DNA of 45,334 nucleotides from NCBI GenBank assembly GCA_021802945.1, contig JAJZRE010000017.1:1339-46672 (forward strand). Direction: 5' to 3'. Shown here piece after piece: positions 16,290 through 25,617 of the stretch (positions within the stretch are counted from its first letter, which is position 1; every line of letters begins with the position of its first letter). The notes under the pieces were generated by a model. That model was not told the origin of the DNA, did not search any database, and saw only the letters and a list, made by a program, of their open reading frames with translations. This stretch comes from Pseudomonadota bacterium. Its GTDB lineage: Bacteria; Pseudomonadota; Gammaproteobacteria; Burkholderiales; Thiobacillaceae. The position numbers and the translations under genes were made by a program.

Positions 16290-18424
16290 GTGTTCTCTCC
16301 GCCTGCCACAAAAACAGGCAGCGCAATGCGAATCGCCGCACCGCCCGTTTTGAGGTTTTCGATCTGAATTTTACCGTGATGCTCTTCGACGATCTTCTTG
16401 ACAATAGCCAGGCCCAGGCCGGTCCCCTTGGCCTTGGTGGTGGCGTATGGCTCGAACAGCCGCGTCATCAGGTGTTCCGGAAATCCGGCTCCATTGTCCG
16501 TTACGGTCAAACAAACTGCATTTTGATTGTGGCGCAGGCGCGTACCGACTTCCACACGCGGTGCAGCGTGGCCGGCCAGCGCATCCTGCGCATTTTGCAA
16601 CAGATTATGTATCACCTGACGCAATAATGTGGCGTCGCCCGCAATGCGCGGCAAATCGGCGTCGAGATTCAGCACGAGCCCGAGCGCCCTGGCGTCGTAC
16701 AGGGTCAGCACGTCGCGCACCAGGGCATTGAGGTCGAGTGCCTCGAGCTTGGCGCGCGGCATCCGGGCATACCCGGCAAAGGCATCCACCATGCTTTTCA
16801 TGGCGGCGACCTGGTTGACGATGGTATGCGTGGCACGCGTCAGGAACTCGGCGTCGGCCGCGTCCAGGCGCCCGTCCAGCTTGCGCGCGATGCGCTCGGC
16901 CGACAGCTGGATCGGCGTGAGCGGGTTCTTGATTTCGTGCGCCAGCCTGCGCGCCACCTCGCTCCAGGCGGCATTGCGTTCGGCGTCGATCAGCTTGGTC
17001 ACGTCGTCGAACACCAGCACGTAGCCGCGCTCGACGCCCGCCGGCAGGCGGGTGCCGCGCAGCAGCAAGGTCTGGCTGCCGCCGTTGCTGGCGTAGTCGA
17101 TCTGTTCCTGCCATTCGCCTTCGTGCTCGCCGAAACGCGCCGCAACCTTCGCGCCGAACGCATGCAGCGCCTCGCCCGGCTGCCCCAGTTCCACCAGCGG
17201 CTGCGCATCCAGGGTCGAAGCCTCGACTCCGAGAATCTGCGCCGCCGCGCTGTTGACCGTGCGCACGCGCAAGGTTTCGTCCAGCACGACCACGCCGGAC
17301 GACAGGTTCGCCAGCACGCGTTCGAGGAAGGCCTTGGCCTGCTCGGTCTGCTGATGGTTCTGCGCGACCTGCTCGCGCGCGTCGGAAAGCTGGCGGGTCA
17401 TGCGGTTGAACGACTGGATCAGCACGCCCAGCTCGTCGCGGCTGGACACCGACGGCATCTGCGAGAAATCGCCCTTGGCCACGGCGCGGGTGCCGCGTGC
17501 CAGCGTGCGCAACGGTGCGCCGAGCCGCTCCGACAGCAGGTAGGCGATCACGAAGGTCATCAGCAAGGCCAGCATCAGGGTAAGCGTGAGCGCCGCCCCG
17601 TAGATGCGCTTGATGCCCAGTCGCGAGACCGAAATCTGCTGGTATTCCTGGTACGCCAGCTGGACCGCCTGCGCATCGTGCGCGAGCCGGGCCGGCACCG
17701 GCTGCACCAGCTGCAGCACGCGCGTCTCGCCGGTCAATGCGCTGGTGTACACCGGCACGATGACGTGCATGACCAGCCCGCGTTCGGGCACCTCTTCGAT
17801 CCGGCTGTAGGGCTGCTGCTGCCGGACCTGCCACAGCACGTTGCGATCGGGCAGCACCGGCAACAGGGTCCCGCTTTCGCCGCTGACGTGCGCGATCACG
17901 CCGCCGCGCTCGTCGAACAGGGTCAGTTCCTGTACCGAACTCTGCTCGCGCAGGGTGGACAGGCTGGTAATGACCGAGCCCGGACCCTCATCCGACAAGG
18001 CCAGCGCCATGCGCTGCGCCTTTTTGTTCAGGTCGCGCAGCAGGTCGTCGAGCGCCGCCTGGCCGAGGTTGACGCCGGAAGCCAGCGCATTGTCCACCCG
18101 CACGTCGAACCAGGTCTCGATCGAGCGGTTGAGAAAGAATACCGATGCGCCGTACACCACCAGGCCGGGCAGCATGGCGACGACACCAAACATCAGCAGC
18201 AGTTTCAGCGTGAGCTTGGCGCCGAACACGCCGCGGCGGATGCGTTTCTGAAGCCACCACATGCGCCAGCCCAGCAGCACCAGCAGCGCCATGCCCAGCA
18301 CGCCACCGCCGATGAACAGCGTGGGCAGGGTGTCGGAAAAGGCACTGCTGCCGCCGCTGGCATAGAACAGCAGCGACAGAAGCACGATGCCCAGGATCAG
18401 GGCGGCGGCAATCAGACTGCGCAT
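16286..18424 (-). CDS. ntrY: NtrY-like membrane sensor histidine kinase
   Basis: A 712-residue sensor kinase. Hydrophobic helices at about 3-22, 34-55 and 75-100 precede a periplasmic region (about 105-270), then a further membrane helix, a HAMP linker (LLSERLGAPLRTLARGTRAV), a PAS domain (ANLSSGVVVLDETLRVRTVNSAAAQIL), the histidine box SEVARRLAHEIKNPLTPIQ with His496, and the ATPase domain with N-box LRQVIHNLLQNAQDAL and the G-box GTGLGLAIVKKI. It pairs with NtrX for nitrogen, redox or envelope sensing; the signal is unknown. The ATG at 18424 shares one base with the DUF4390 stop; the longer frame adds non-conserved arginine-rich sequence. Confidence 0.93.
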   Translation of the reverse strand: MRSLIAAALILGIVLLSLLFYASGGSSAFSDTLPTLFIGGGVLGMALLVLLGWRMWWLQKRIRRGVFGAKLTLKLLLMFGVVAMLPGLVVYGASVFFLNRSIETWFDVRVDNALASGVNLGQAALDDLLRDLNKKAQRMALALSDEGPGSVITSLSTLREQSSVQELTLFDERGGVIAHVSGESGTLLPVLPDRNVLWQVRQQQPYSRIEEVPERGLVMHVIVPVYTSALTGETRVLQLVQPVPARLAHDAQAVQLAYQEYQQISVSRLGIKRIYGAALTLTLMLALLMTFVIAYLLSERLGAPLRTLARGTRAVAKGDFSQMPSVSSRDELGVLIQSFNRMTRQLSDAREQVAQNHQQTEQAKAFLERVLANLSSGVVVLDETLRVRTVNSAAAQILGVEASTLDAQPLVELGQPGEALHAFGAKVAARFGEHEGEWQEQIDYASNGGSQTLLLRGTRLPAGVERGYVLVFDDVTKLIDAERNAAWSEVARRLAHEIKNPLTPIQLSAERIARKLDGRLDAADAEFLTRATHTIVNQVAAMKSMVDAFAGYARMPRAKLEALDLNALVRDVLTLYDARALGLVLNLDADLPRIAGDATLLRQVIHNLLQNAQDALAGHAAPRVEVGTRLRHNQNAVCLTVTDNGAGFPEHLMTRLFEPYATTKAKGTGLGLAIVKKIVEEHHGKIQIENLKTGGAAIRIALPVFVAGGENT

Positions 18425-19035
18425 CAGGGCACGGGCGCGGGCGGGGAAGGGACGGCAGGGGCATCGAACGACCAGGCGTACCAGGGCGTGACGAGGTCCC
18501 AGCGGTCGCCGCCCACCGCACCGATGGCCAGCGGCTTGGGCAGTTGCGAGGTATCGAGCCGCAGGCGCAGGCGTGCGTCGTAGCGTTGTCCGGCCCTGAG
18601 CGCGCCGTGATCGAGCACTTGCCACGCGTCCACCTGCCCGAGCATGGCCAGCGCCTCGCCGAGCGTGGCGGCGGTGCGGGTCGTGTAGCCGCTTTCGACG
18701 ACATAGCGCCGCAGCAGCAGGTGGTAATAGATCCGCATCTTGCGCACCGGTTCGGCGATGGTTTCGTCGAACCACCAGTTACGCGGGCGGGTCAGTTCCA
18801 GTTCAAGCAGGAAGTACAGGTTGATGCCGCGGCTGAGCGCGTCTTCCAGCGTGGAGTTGAGCACGATGTTGACATTGCCGTCGAGCACATAGCCTTGCGG
18901 AGCGGCGCGGATGACGGCCTGCGTGACGGCGCTCTTGTCGGCGGCCAGCGCGCTGCCCGCGATGGCCAGCCAGAAACCCAGCAACAGCCCGGCCAGCCAG
19001 CGAAGAACCGGGTCACGTCTTGCGCAACAGGGCAT
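18424..19035 (-). CDS. DUF4390 domain protein, exported
   Basis: A protein of about 203 residues, with a signal peptide (VLRWLAGLLLGFWLAIAGSALA) after a short basic N-terminus, then a periplasmic DUF4390 domain: VLDGNVNIVLNSTLEDAL, FLLELELTRPRNWWFDE, and a C-terminal WDLVTPWYAWSF. The start is uncertain: ATG codons at 19035, 19047 and 19059 are in frame and none has a clear ribosome site; the shortest is chosen. It overlaps the rsmB 3' end by about 23 bases and the ntrY start by 1 base. This gene is often found just before ntrYX, so a link to that sensor is inferred. Confidence 0.78.
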   Translation of the reverse strand: MPCCARRDPVLRWLAGLLLGFWLAIAGSALAADKSAVTQAVIRAAPQGYVLDGNVNIVLNSTLEDALSRGINLYFLLELELTRPRNWWFDETIAEPVRKMRIYYHLLLRRYVVESGYTTRTAATLGEALAMLGQVDAWQVLDHGALRAGQRYDARLRLRLDTSQLPKPLAIGAVGGDRWDLVTPWYAWSFDAPAVPSPPAPVP

Positions 19036-20269
19036 AGAAAAAACCATCATGCTCGGCATCAGGCAACAGCGATCCGTCTGACAAAGGTTCAAGAAGCATG
19101 CAACGTCCGGCGTCGTCTGGATGACGCTTCAGGAAAGCACGCACCTGCGCGTCGTTTTCTTCATGGAATATCGAGCAGGTGGCGTAGAGCAATGTACCAC
19201 CCGGGACCAGAAGCCGCCAGAGCGCCTCCAGCATTACGGCCTGTTGCGCGGCAAATTGAGCGATGTCGTCGGGACGGCGCAGCCACTTGATGTCGGGATT
19301 GCGGCGAACCACGCCGGAGGCGCTGCACGGCACGTCGGCCAGGATGCGGTCGAACGGCCGGCCGTCCCACCATGCCTCCGGCTTCGCGGCATCGCCTTCG
19401 ACCAGCGTGGCAGCGAGGTGCAGCCGGTCCAGATTGTCCTGCACCCGCGCCAGCCGGGTGGCGTCGACATCGAGCGCGGTCAGCGCCACGTCCGCGCGTT
19501 CGAGGAGATGGCCCGTCTTGCCGCCGGGTGCCGCGCAGGCATCGAGCACCCGTTCGCCGGGCTGCGCGTCGAGCAGGCGCGCGGCCCACTGCGCGCCTGC
19601 GTCCTGCACCGACACGTGGCCTTCATCGAAGCCGGGCAGGCTGCGCACCGGCACCGCGCGGTCGAGCGTGACCGCATCCGGACCGGTTTGATGCGCGGGC
19701 AGCCCGGCTTCATTCAGGCGCCGCAGATAGCTTGCCACGTCGCCATGGCGGCCATTGACGCGCAGGGTGAACGGCGGATGCAGCAGACTGGCCTCGAGGA
19801 TGCCCTCCCAGTGCACCGGATGCTGAGCTTGCAGCTTGGCGATCCACCAGTCGGGATGCGACCAGTGCGCGGACGGCTGGGCGTTGGCGATTTCGTCCAG
19901 CTCGGCGCGGCGGCGCTGGAAATTGCGCAGCACCGCGTTGGCGAGTCCGCGCCGCCAGCCCTGGCCGGCCGCGGTGACGGCGTTGTGCACCACGGCATGG
20001 GCGGGCGCGCGCGTGTAGGCCAGCTGATACAGCGCCACCCGCAGCAGCCAGCCCAGTTGCGGATCGGTCAGCGGACGTTCGAGCAGCGCCGCCAGCCAGG
20101 CATCGAGGCGGCCCAGCTGGCGCAGGCTGCCGTATACGATGTCCTGCAGGGCGCCGCGTTCGCCCGGGGTGTGCAGCTGCTGGAGGCTGTGCGGCAAGAC
20201 CTGATGCAGGGCCGCGCCGGCGAGGACCTGTTCGAGCGTGCCGGCAGCCAGCTTCTGCAGCTTACGCAT
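19013..20269 (-). CDS. rsmB: 16S rRNA (cytosine(967)-C5)-methyltransferase RsmB
   Basis: A 418-residue RsmB/Sun family enzyme. The N-terminal NusB-like domain (about 1-140, with VVHNAVTAAGQGWRRGLANAVLRNF) precedes the methyltransferase core: SAM loop LDACAAPGGKTGHLLE, ILADVPCSASGVVRRNPD with the PC motif cysteine, and the second catalytic cysteine in LLYATCSIFHEEN. It methylates C967 of 16S rRNA using SAM. Length matches the family. The htpX gene ends 82 bases upstream and fmt and def follow in the usual gammaproteobacterial/betaproteobacterial order. Confidence 0.96.
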   Translation of the reverse strand: MRKLQKLAAGTLEQVLAGAALHQVLPHSLQQLHTPGERGALQDIVYGSLRQLGRLDAWLAALLERPLTDPQLGWLLRVALYQLAYTRAPAHAVVHNAVTAAGQGWRRGLANAVLRNFQRRRAELDEIANAQPSAHWSHPDWWIAKLQAQHPVHWEGILEASLLHPPFTLRVNGRHGDVASYLRRLNEAGLPAHQTGPDAVTLDRAVPVRSLPGFDEGHVSVQDAGAQWAARLLDAQPGERVLDACAAPGGKTGHLLERADVALTALDVDATRLARVQDNLDRLHLAATLVEGDAAKPEAWWDGRPFDRILADVPCSASGVVRRNPDIKWLRRPDDIAQFAAQQAVMLEALWRLLVPGGTLLYATCSIFHEENDAQVRAFLKRHPDDAGRCMLLEPLSDGSLLPDAEHDGFFYALLRKT

Positions 20270-20351
20270 GGCGGGAAAACCCGGGGGGTGTCTGCTGGTT
20301 CATCGAAATTACGCCGCGGCTGGGAGCGGCGGATGATAGCAGGCCGCGCGG

Positions 20352-21203
20352 TCAGGCCGTGCGGCTCATCCGCAGCAGCCGCGCGACGCGCTCCTCGGTG
20401 GCGGGATGGGTGGAAAACAGGCCCGCGAGGCCGCCGCCGGAGAGCGGATTGATGATCATCATCTGCGCCGTCTCCGGATGCGCTTCCGCCGTCGGCATCG
20501 GCAGGCCCCTGGCGTAGGCTTCGATCTTCCGCAATGCGCTGGCGAGCGCCTGCGGATCGCCCGAGATTTCGGCGCCCCCGGCGTCGGCGCCGAATTCGCG
20601 GGCGCGCGAGATCGCCATCTGGATCAGCATCGCCGCGATCGGCGCGACGACCATGATGGCGATCGCCAGCAGGGGATTGGCCGAACGCCCCTCGCTGTCG
20701 CGGCCGCCGAACAGCATGCCGAAGTTGGCCAACGCCGAGATCGCCCCGGCGATCGACGCCGACACGGTGGAAATCAGGGTGTCGCGGTTTTTCACGTGGG
20801 TGAGCTCGTGCGCCATCACCCCGCGCAATTCGCGCTCGGTGAGCAGCTGCATGATGCCGGTGGTGGCCGCCACCGCGGCATGCTCCGGGCTGCGGCCGGT
20901 GGCGAACGCGTTGGGCTGCGCCTCGTCGATGACGTACACGCGCGGCATCGGCAGTCCGGCCCGCGCCGCCAGCTCCTGCACCAGCGCGTAGAAACCGCCG
21001 CCGCTGCCGGCGTCCACTTCGCGCGCGTGGTACATGGCAAGCACCATGCGGTCGGAATTCCAGTAGGCGAACAGGTTCATGCCGGCGCCGAACAGCAGGG
21101 CGATCAGCATGCCCTGGGCGCCGCCGATGGCCGCGCCGATGGCGCCGAACAGCGCAATGATCCCGGCGAACAGGATGGAGGTCTTGACCCAGTTACCGAA
21201 CAT
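20352..21203 (-). CDS. htpX: Membrane zinc metalloprotease HtpX
   Basis: A 283-residue inner-membrane protease that degrades misfolded membrane proteins. Membrane helices occupy about 7-26 and 30-47; the zinc motif HELTH lies at about residues 133-137 ([15 protein letters not shown]), and the third ligand Glu is in [12 protein letters not shown] (about 205). Two further hydrophobic stretches lie in between. The C-terminus has [14 protein letters not shown], conserved in HtpX. It is transcribed after fmt with a 67-base gap. Confidence 0.95.
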   Translation of the reverse strand: MFGNWVKTSILFAGIIALFGAIGAAIGGAQGMLIALLFGAGMNLFAYWNSDRMVLAMYHAREVDAGSGGGFYALVQELAARAGLPMPRVYVIDEAQPNAFATGRSPEHAAVAATTGIMQLLTERELRGVMAHELTHVKNRDTLISTVSASIAGAISALANFGMLFGGRDSEGRSANPLLAIAIMVVAPIAAMLIQMAISRAREFGADAGGAEISGDPQALASALRKIEAYARGLPMPTAEAHPETAQMMIINPLSGGGLAGLFSTHPATEERVARLLRMSRTA

Positions 21204-21270
21204 GTAAGGCTCCTTGCAGGCGCCCGCGGGCGCGTCGACGAGCGTTAGATGGGGATCGTCCGGTCAGGTT

Positions 21271-22191
21271 TCAATGGCCGAGCCGGGTGCCGGGCGGCAG
21301 CGGCCGCCCGGCGAGAAACGCGGCGGCGCGCATCCGCTTGCTGCCCGCCGGCTGGAGCTCCTGCAGGGCCAGCGCATCGTCACCGCAGGCGACGAGCAGC
21401 TGCTCCGCATCGGCTCGCAGCACAATGCCCGGCTCGCCGGTGCCCGCGGCCGTTTGCGCTGCCCAGATTTTGAGCGGCGCGCCATCCAGCAGCGTCCACG
21501 CGCCGGGCACCGGATTGTAGGCGCGTACCGCACGCGCCAGCGCGTCCGCGGGCTGGCGCCAGTCGAGCCGGGCCTCGTCCTTGCCGAGCTTGGCGGCATA
21601 GGTGGCCTGCGCGTCGTCCTGCGCCACCGGGACAAGCGTCGAATAATTCGCCAGCGCCGCGACAATGGCTTCGGCGCCCGCCATGGCCAGCACATCGTGC
21701 AGGCTGGCCGCGGTGTCGCTGTCGCGGATCGGCACCACGGTTTTCGACAGCATCGCCCCGGTATCGAGGCCGGCGTCCATCTGCATGATGGTGATGCCGG
21801 TTTCCGCGTCGCCCGCCAGGATCGCGCGCTGGATCGGCGCCGCGCCGCGCCAGCGCGGCAGCAGCGAGGCATGGATGTTGAGGCAGCCGAAGCGCGGCAG
21901 GTCGAGCACGGCTTGCGGCAGGATCAGGCCGTAGGCCGCAACCACCATGACGTCGGCGTCCGCGGCCCGCAATTCGTCCTGCGCCTCGGGGGATTTCAGA
22001 CTCGGCGGCTGGGACACCGGCAAGCCACGCGCCAGCGCCGCCTGCTTGACCGCGCTGGGCGTCAGCTTCATGCCGCGCCCGGCGGGGCGGTCGGGCTGGG
22101 TCAGGACCAGGGCGATGTCGTGCCCGGCCTCGGCCAGGGCATCGAGCGCTGCCGCCGCGAACGGCGGCGTGCCGGCAAAAATGATGCGCAC
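21271..22191 (-). CDS. fmt: Methionyl-tRNA formyltransferase
   Basis: A 306-residue enzyme that formylates initiator Met-tRNA with 10-formyl-THF. It has the N-terminal [18 protein letters not shown], the catalytic [21 protein letters not shown] (Asn/His/Asp triad region at about 105-125), and an OB-like C-terminal domain that binds tRNA ([13 protein letters not shown]). The GTG at 22191 is used: the frame extends further but the family start falls here. It sits 13 bases after def, the usual neighbour, since the two act on the same formyl group. Confidence 0.95.
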   Translation of the reverse strand: MRIIFAGTPPFAAAALDALAEAGHDIALVLTQPDRPAGRGMKLTPSAVKQAALARGLPVSQPPSLKSPEAQDELRAADADVMVVAAYGLILPQAVLDLPRFGCLNIHASLLPRWRGAAPIQRAILAGDAETGITIMQMDAGLDTGAMLSKTVVPIRDSDTAASLHDVLAMAGAEAIVAALANYSTLVPVAQDDAQATYAAKLGKDEARLDWRQPADALARAVRAYNPVPGAWTLLDGAPLKIWAAQTAAGTGEPGIVLRADAEQLLVACGDDALALQELQPAGSKRMRAAAFLAGRPLPPGTRLGH

Positions 22192-22204
22192 GGGGAAGGG
22201 AAGG

Positions 22205-22738
22205 TCAGAGCGACGCGCGCACCGGCGCGGCATCGGGCCGATGCTCGCGGGCCTGCTTCAGCAGCTTGGTGCGGATGCGGTTGCGCTTGAGGCTGGACAG
22301 GTAATCGACGAACACCTTGCCCATCAGATGATCCATCTCGTGCTGGATGCACACGGCGAGCAGGCCGTCGGCATCGAGCTCGAAGGAATTGCCGTCGCGG
22401 TCCAGCGCGCGCACCGTGACGCGCTCGGCGCGCTTGACCCGATCGAAAATGCCGGGCACCGAGAGGCAGCCTTCCTCGCTCTCCTCGGTGCCCGACTGGG
22501 CAACGATCTCCGGATTGATGAACACCTGCAGCTGGTCGTGGGTTTCGGATATGTCGATGACGACGACGCGCTCGTGGACGTCGACCTGGGTGGCGGCCAG
22601 CCCGATGCCGGGCGCGGCGTACATGGTCTCGGCCATGTCGTCGACCAGCTTGCGGACACGGTCGTCCACCGCCTTCACCGGCTTGGCGACGGTGTGCAGG
22701 CGCGCATCGGGGTAATGCAAAATGTCGAGTCTGGCCAT
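22205..22738 (-). CDS. def: Peptide deformylase
   Basis: A 177-residue metalloenzyme that removes the N-formyl group from nascent proteins. All three family motifs are present: GIGLAATQ (about 45-52), EEGCLSVPG (about 88-96, metal-binding Cys) and QHEMDHL (about 131-137, two metal-binding His and the catalytic Glu). Length is normal for type I PDF. It starts the minus-strand block; the divergent LysM gene begins 161 bases away. Confidence 0.97.
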   Translation of the reverse strand: MARLDILHYPDARLHTVAKPVKAVDDRVRKLVDDMAETMYAAPGIGLAATQVDVHERVVVIDISETHDQLQVFINPEIVAQSGTEESEEGCLSVPGIFDRVKRAERVTVRALDRDGNSFELDADGLLAVCIQHEMDHLMGKVFVDYLSSLKRNRIRTKLLKQAREHRPDAAPVRASL

Positions 22739-22802
22739 AAAAAGTCTACGAATGAATGGGCTGGGCGCGCACTTTGATGCAGAATCTGCGTGCAGGGATG
22801 CG

Positions 22803-22842
22803 CGTTACCCTAAATATAAGGCGGCGGATGGCCGTTACCTAA
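22803..22842. repeat. Direct repeat in the def/LysM divergent gap
   Basis: CGTTACCCTAA (22803-22813) and CGTTACCTAA (22833-22842) are near-identical, 30 bp apart, about three helical turns, in the gap between def and the LysM-dprA operon. A TATATT at 22851-22856 just beyond could be a -10 element for the LysM gene. Function unknown. Confidence 0.35.
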
Positions 22843-22899
22843 GCGCACAGTATATTTTCAACGCCGAAAATCAGACAAGGTCTAAATGGAGGGTTCCCC

Positions 22900-24099
22900 G
22901 TGCGTCAACTCGTAGTCTCTCTCGCCCTGCTGCTGGCCGCCGCCCCCGTGCTGGCCGACACCCTTAAACTGCAGGACAACGCGCCGGACAAATACGTCGT
23001 GGTCAAAGGCGACACCCTGTGGGATATCTCCGGCAAGTTTCTCAAGGATCCGTGGCGCTGGCCCCAGATCTGGAAAATGAATCGCGAGGAGATCAAGAAC
23101 CCGCACTGGATCTACCCCGGCGACCTGATCGTGCTCGACCGAAGCGGCAAGGAGCCGCGCCTGTCGCTGGTCAAGGGCGAAAAGGGCGGCATGGAGACCG
23201 TCAAGCTGTCGCCCAGCGTACGTGCGACCGATATCGGCAACGATGCGGTCCCATCCATCCCCATCCGCGTGATCCATCCTTTCCTGTCGCAGCCGCGCGT
23301 GGTGGCCAAGGGCGCGCTCGATGACGCGCCTTTCATCCTGGGCAGCAACGCCGAGCGCGTGGTCATGGGCGCAGGCGACGACGCGTTTGCGACGGGCGGC
23401 AAGCCCGGCGTCGCCCGCTGGAACGTGCTGCGTCCGGGCAAGGCACTGAAGGATCCGGAAACCGGCGAAGTGCTGGGCTATGAAGTCGAATACCTGGGCG
23501 ACGCCCGCACGCTGACGGAAGGCGCGCCGCAAAAAATCCGCATCACCCAGTCGGCGAAGGAAATCCTGCCGAAGGACAAGCTGGTCGAGGCGGACACCAG
23601 CAACACCTTCGAATACATCCCGCACGCGCCGGAAGCCAAGATCAGTGGCCGCATCATCTCGGCCTACGGCGGGCTGTCCGACAGCGGCCGCTACCAGACC
23701 GTGGTGATCAACCGCGGCAGCCGCGACGGCCTCGAGCCCGGCCATGTCCTGGCGGTATACCGCGAAGGCATGGCGGTGACGCTTACCCGCGACGAAAAGG
23801 ATCGCATGGCCTGGGTCAACGAAAAGAGCGCAGGCGTGCCCGGCGGCGGCGCCTGGCTATACAGCGACGTGCGCTGCCTGAAGGAAAACAGCATGGTCAG
23901 CTACGACCAGGTCGCCGACGTGCACAACACCTTCCGCGACACCTGTCTCAGCAACAGCAGCGACCGTGCCGTCAAGCTGCCCGATACGCGCAGCGGCCTG
24001 GTGATGGTCTATCGGGTGTACGACCGCGTGTCCTACGCGCTCATCATGCAGTCCGACGGACCGGTCTACCTGCTCGATACCGTGAAAAACCCTGATTGA
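22900..24099 (+). CDS. Exported LysM domain protein
   Basis: A 399-residue secreted protein. The GTG start is preceded by GGAGGG with a 6-base spacing. Residues 1-19 form a signal peptide ending in VLA. A LysM domain follows at about 31-85 (YVVVKGDTLWDISGKFL ... NPHWIYPGDLIVLD), which binds peptidoglycan glycan chains. The rest is a long beta-rich region with repeated GxEVEYLGDA- and SRDGLEPGHVLAVYREG-like segments. The same gene precedes dprA in many betaproteobacteria, and its stop overlaps the dprA start (TTGA). The role is inferred to be envelope-related. Confidence 0.92.
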   Translation: MRQLVVSLALLLAAAPVLADTLKLQDNAPDKYVVVKGDTLWDISGKFLKDPWRWPQIWKMNREEIKNPHWIYPGDLIVLDRSGKEPRLSLVKGEKGGMETVKLSPSVRATDIGNDAVPSIPIRVIHPFLSQPRVVAKGALDDAPFILGSNAERVVMGAGDDAFATGGKPGVARWNVLRPGKALKDPETGEVLGYEVEYLGDARTLTEGAPQKIRITQSAKEILPKDKLVEADTSNTFEYIPHAPEAKISGRIISAYGGLSDSGRYQTVVINRGSRDGLEPGHVLAVYREGMAVTLTRDEKDRMAWVNEKSAGVPGGGAWLYSDVRCLKENSMVSYDQVADVHNTFRDTCLSNSSDRAVKLPDTRSGLVMVYRVYDRVSYALIMQSDGPVYLLDTVKNPD

Positions 24100-25160
24100 G
24101 CGCGCTTGATCCCTGGCTGCGCCTCGCCCTCGCACCGGGGGTCGGCAACACCAGCCTGATTCGCTTGCTCACGGCCTTCGGTTCTCCGGAGGCCGTTTTG
24201 TCATCCGGCCGCAGCGGGCTGGCAGCCCACCTCACGCCCGCCCAGTGCGACGCCTTGCTGGCCGAGCCCGACGCTGCGCAGCTGGACGCCGCCCAGACCT
24301 GGCTCGCCCAGCCCGGCAACAGCCTGATGACGCTCGCGGACGCGGACTATCCCAAGGCGCTGCTCGAGATCGCGGATCCACCGGCCATGCTGTATTGCAA
24401 GGGGCGGCGCAGCCTGCTCGACCAGCCTGCGCTCGGCATCGTCGGCAGCCGCAACGCCACCCCGCAGGGGGTGCGCGATGCCGAAGCCTTCGCCCACGCC
24501 CTGTCCGACGCGGGGCTCACCATCGTCAGCGGTCTGGCGCTCGGCATCGACGCGGCGGCGCACCGCGGCGGACTGGCCGGCGCCGGTTCGAGCGTCGCCA
24601 TCGTCGGCACCGGGCTCGACCGCATCTATCCCGCGCGCAACAAGGCGCTGGCGCACCAGCTGGCCGAAAAAGGGCTGATCGTGTCGGAATTCGCGCTCGG
24701 CACGCCGCCCCTGCCCGGTCATTTTCCGCGCCGCAACCGGCTCATCAGCGGCCTCTCCCGCGGCGTGCTGGTGGTGGAGGCCGCGCCCGACAGCGGTTCG
24801 CTCATCACGGCGCGCGTGGCCACCGAGCAGGGGCGCGAGGTGTTCGCCATTCCCGGTTCGATCCATTCGCCGCTGGCGCGCGGCTGCCACGCGCTGATCA
24901 AGCAGGGCGCCAAGCTGGTCGAGTCCGCCGCCGACATCCTCGACGAACTGGCCTGGCAACAGCGGCTGGCCCCGCCAACGCCGCCCGAAAGCCCGCGCGA
25001 CCCGGTGCTGGACGCGCTCGATGGCGCGCCGACCACGCTCGACACGCTCGCGCAAAGAACCGGGTTGACGCTGGATGCGCTTTCGGCGAAGCTGTTGACG
25101 CTTGAACTGGATGGGCGAATTGCGTCCTTGCCCGGCGGGCGCTACCAAAAAATTCACTGA
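24096..25160 (+). CDS. dprA: DNA-processing protein DprA
   Basis: A 354-residue DprA that loads RecA onto incoming single-stranded DNA in natural transformation. It has a SAM-like N-terminal part, the Rossmann core with GIVGSRNATPQG, SGLALGIDAAAHRGGL, VGTGLDRIYPARNK and HFPRRNRLISGLSRGVLVVEA, and a C-terminal winged-helix DML1-like domain (LAQRTGLTLDALSAKLLTLELDGRI). The start is TTG at 24096, overlapping the LysM stop as TTGA; no better ATG is in frame before the conserved region. Confidence 0.95.
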   Translation: MSALDPWLRLALAPGVGNTSLIRLLTAFGSPEAVLSSGRSGLAAHLTPAQCDALLAEPDAAQLDAAQTWLAQPGNSLMTLADADYPKALLEIADPPAMLYCKGRRSLLDQPALGIVGSRNATPQGVRDAEAFAHALSDAGLTIVSGLALGIDAAAHRGGLAGAGSSVAIVGTGLDRIYPARNKALAHQLAEKGLIVSEFALGTPPLPGHFPRRNRLISGLSRGVLVVEAAPDSGSLITARVATEQGREVFAIPGSIHSPLARGCHALIKQGAKLVESAADILDELAWQQRLAPPTPPESPRDPVLDALDGAPTTLDTLAQRTGLTLDALSAKLLTLELDGRIASLPGGRYQKIH

Positions 25161-25164
25161 CACT

Positions 25165-25611
25165 ATGCTCGACATCCTGGTTTACCTCTACGAAAGCTTC
25201 CGCATGGCGGAGCTGGCGCCTGATCGCGACACGCTGGAAAAGCGCCTGTTTGCCGCCGGGTTCGAAGAATCCGACATCAACGCCGCGCTGGACTGGTACG
25301 CCAATCTCTCCGGCTGCGCCACCCACGAACGCCTTGCCCGGGCCTACGACCGCCATTACGCCGCCGAAGAGCTCGAGCGCCTGAATGACGCCTGCCGCAG
25401 CGAGCTGGCCTTCCTGGTCAGCGCGCAGGTGCTCGATCCCGAATCGCGCGAATGGGTCATTTCCGGCCTGATGGCGCTGGGCGGCGAGGACATCGAGCCC
25501 GACCACGTGCGCTGGATGACGCTGATCGTGCTGTGGAGCCGCGGCCTGATCGAGCATTTCACGCATCTGGAAGACATGCTGTTGAATCACGAGCCGGGAC
25601 GTCTACATTAA
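25165..25611 (+). CDS. smg: Smg family protein (DUF494)
   Basis: A 148-residue, wholly helical cytoplasmic protein of the Smg/DUF494 family: MLDILVYLYESF at the start, TLEKRLFAAGFEESDINAALDWY, and the conserved end VRWMTLIVLWSRGLIE. Molecular function is not established; it is found between dprA and topA in many beta- and gammaproteobacteria. The ATG at 25165, 4 bases after the dprA stop, is the family start. Confidence 0.93.
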   Translation: MLDILVYLYESFRMAELAPDRDTLEKRLFAAGFEESDINAALDWYANLSGCATHERLARAYDRHYAAEELERLNDACRSELAFLVSAQVLDPESREWVISGLMALGGEDIEPDHVRWMTLIVLWSRGLIEHFTHLEDMLLNHEPGRLH

Positions 25612-25617
25612 TCACTT

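Noticed and set aside
16826-18583. 585-residue plus-strand frame opposite ntrY
   Set aside because: Antisense to the complete sensor kinase with all catalytic boxes; no recognisable domain in the plus frame.
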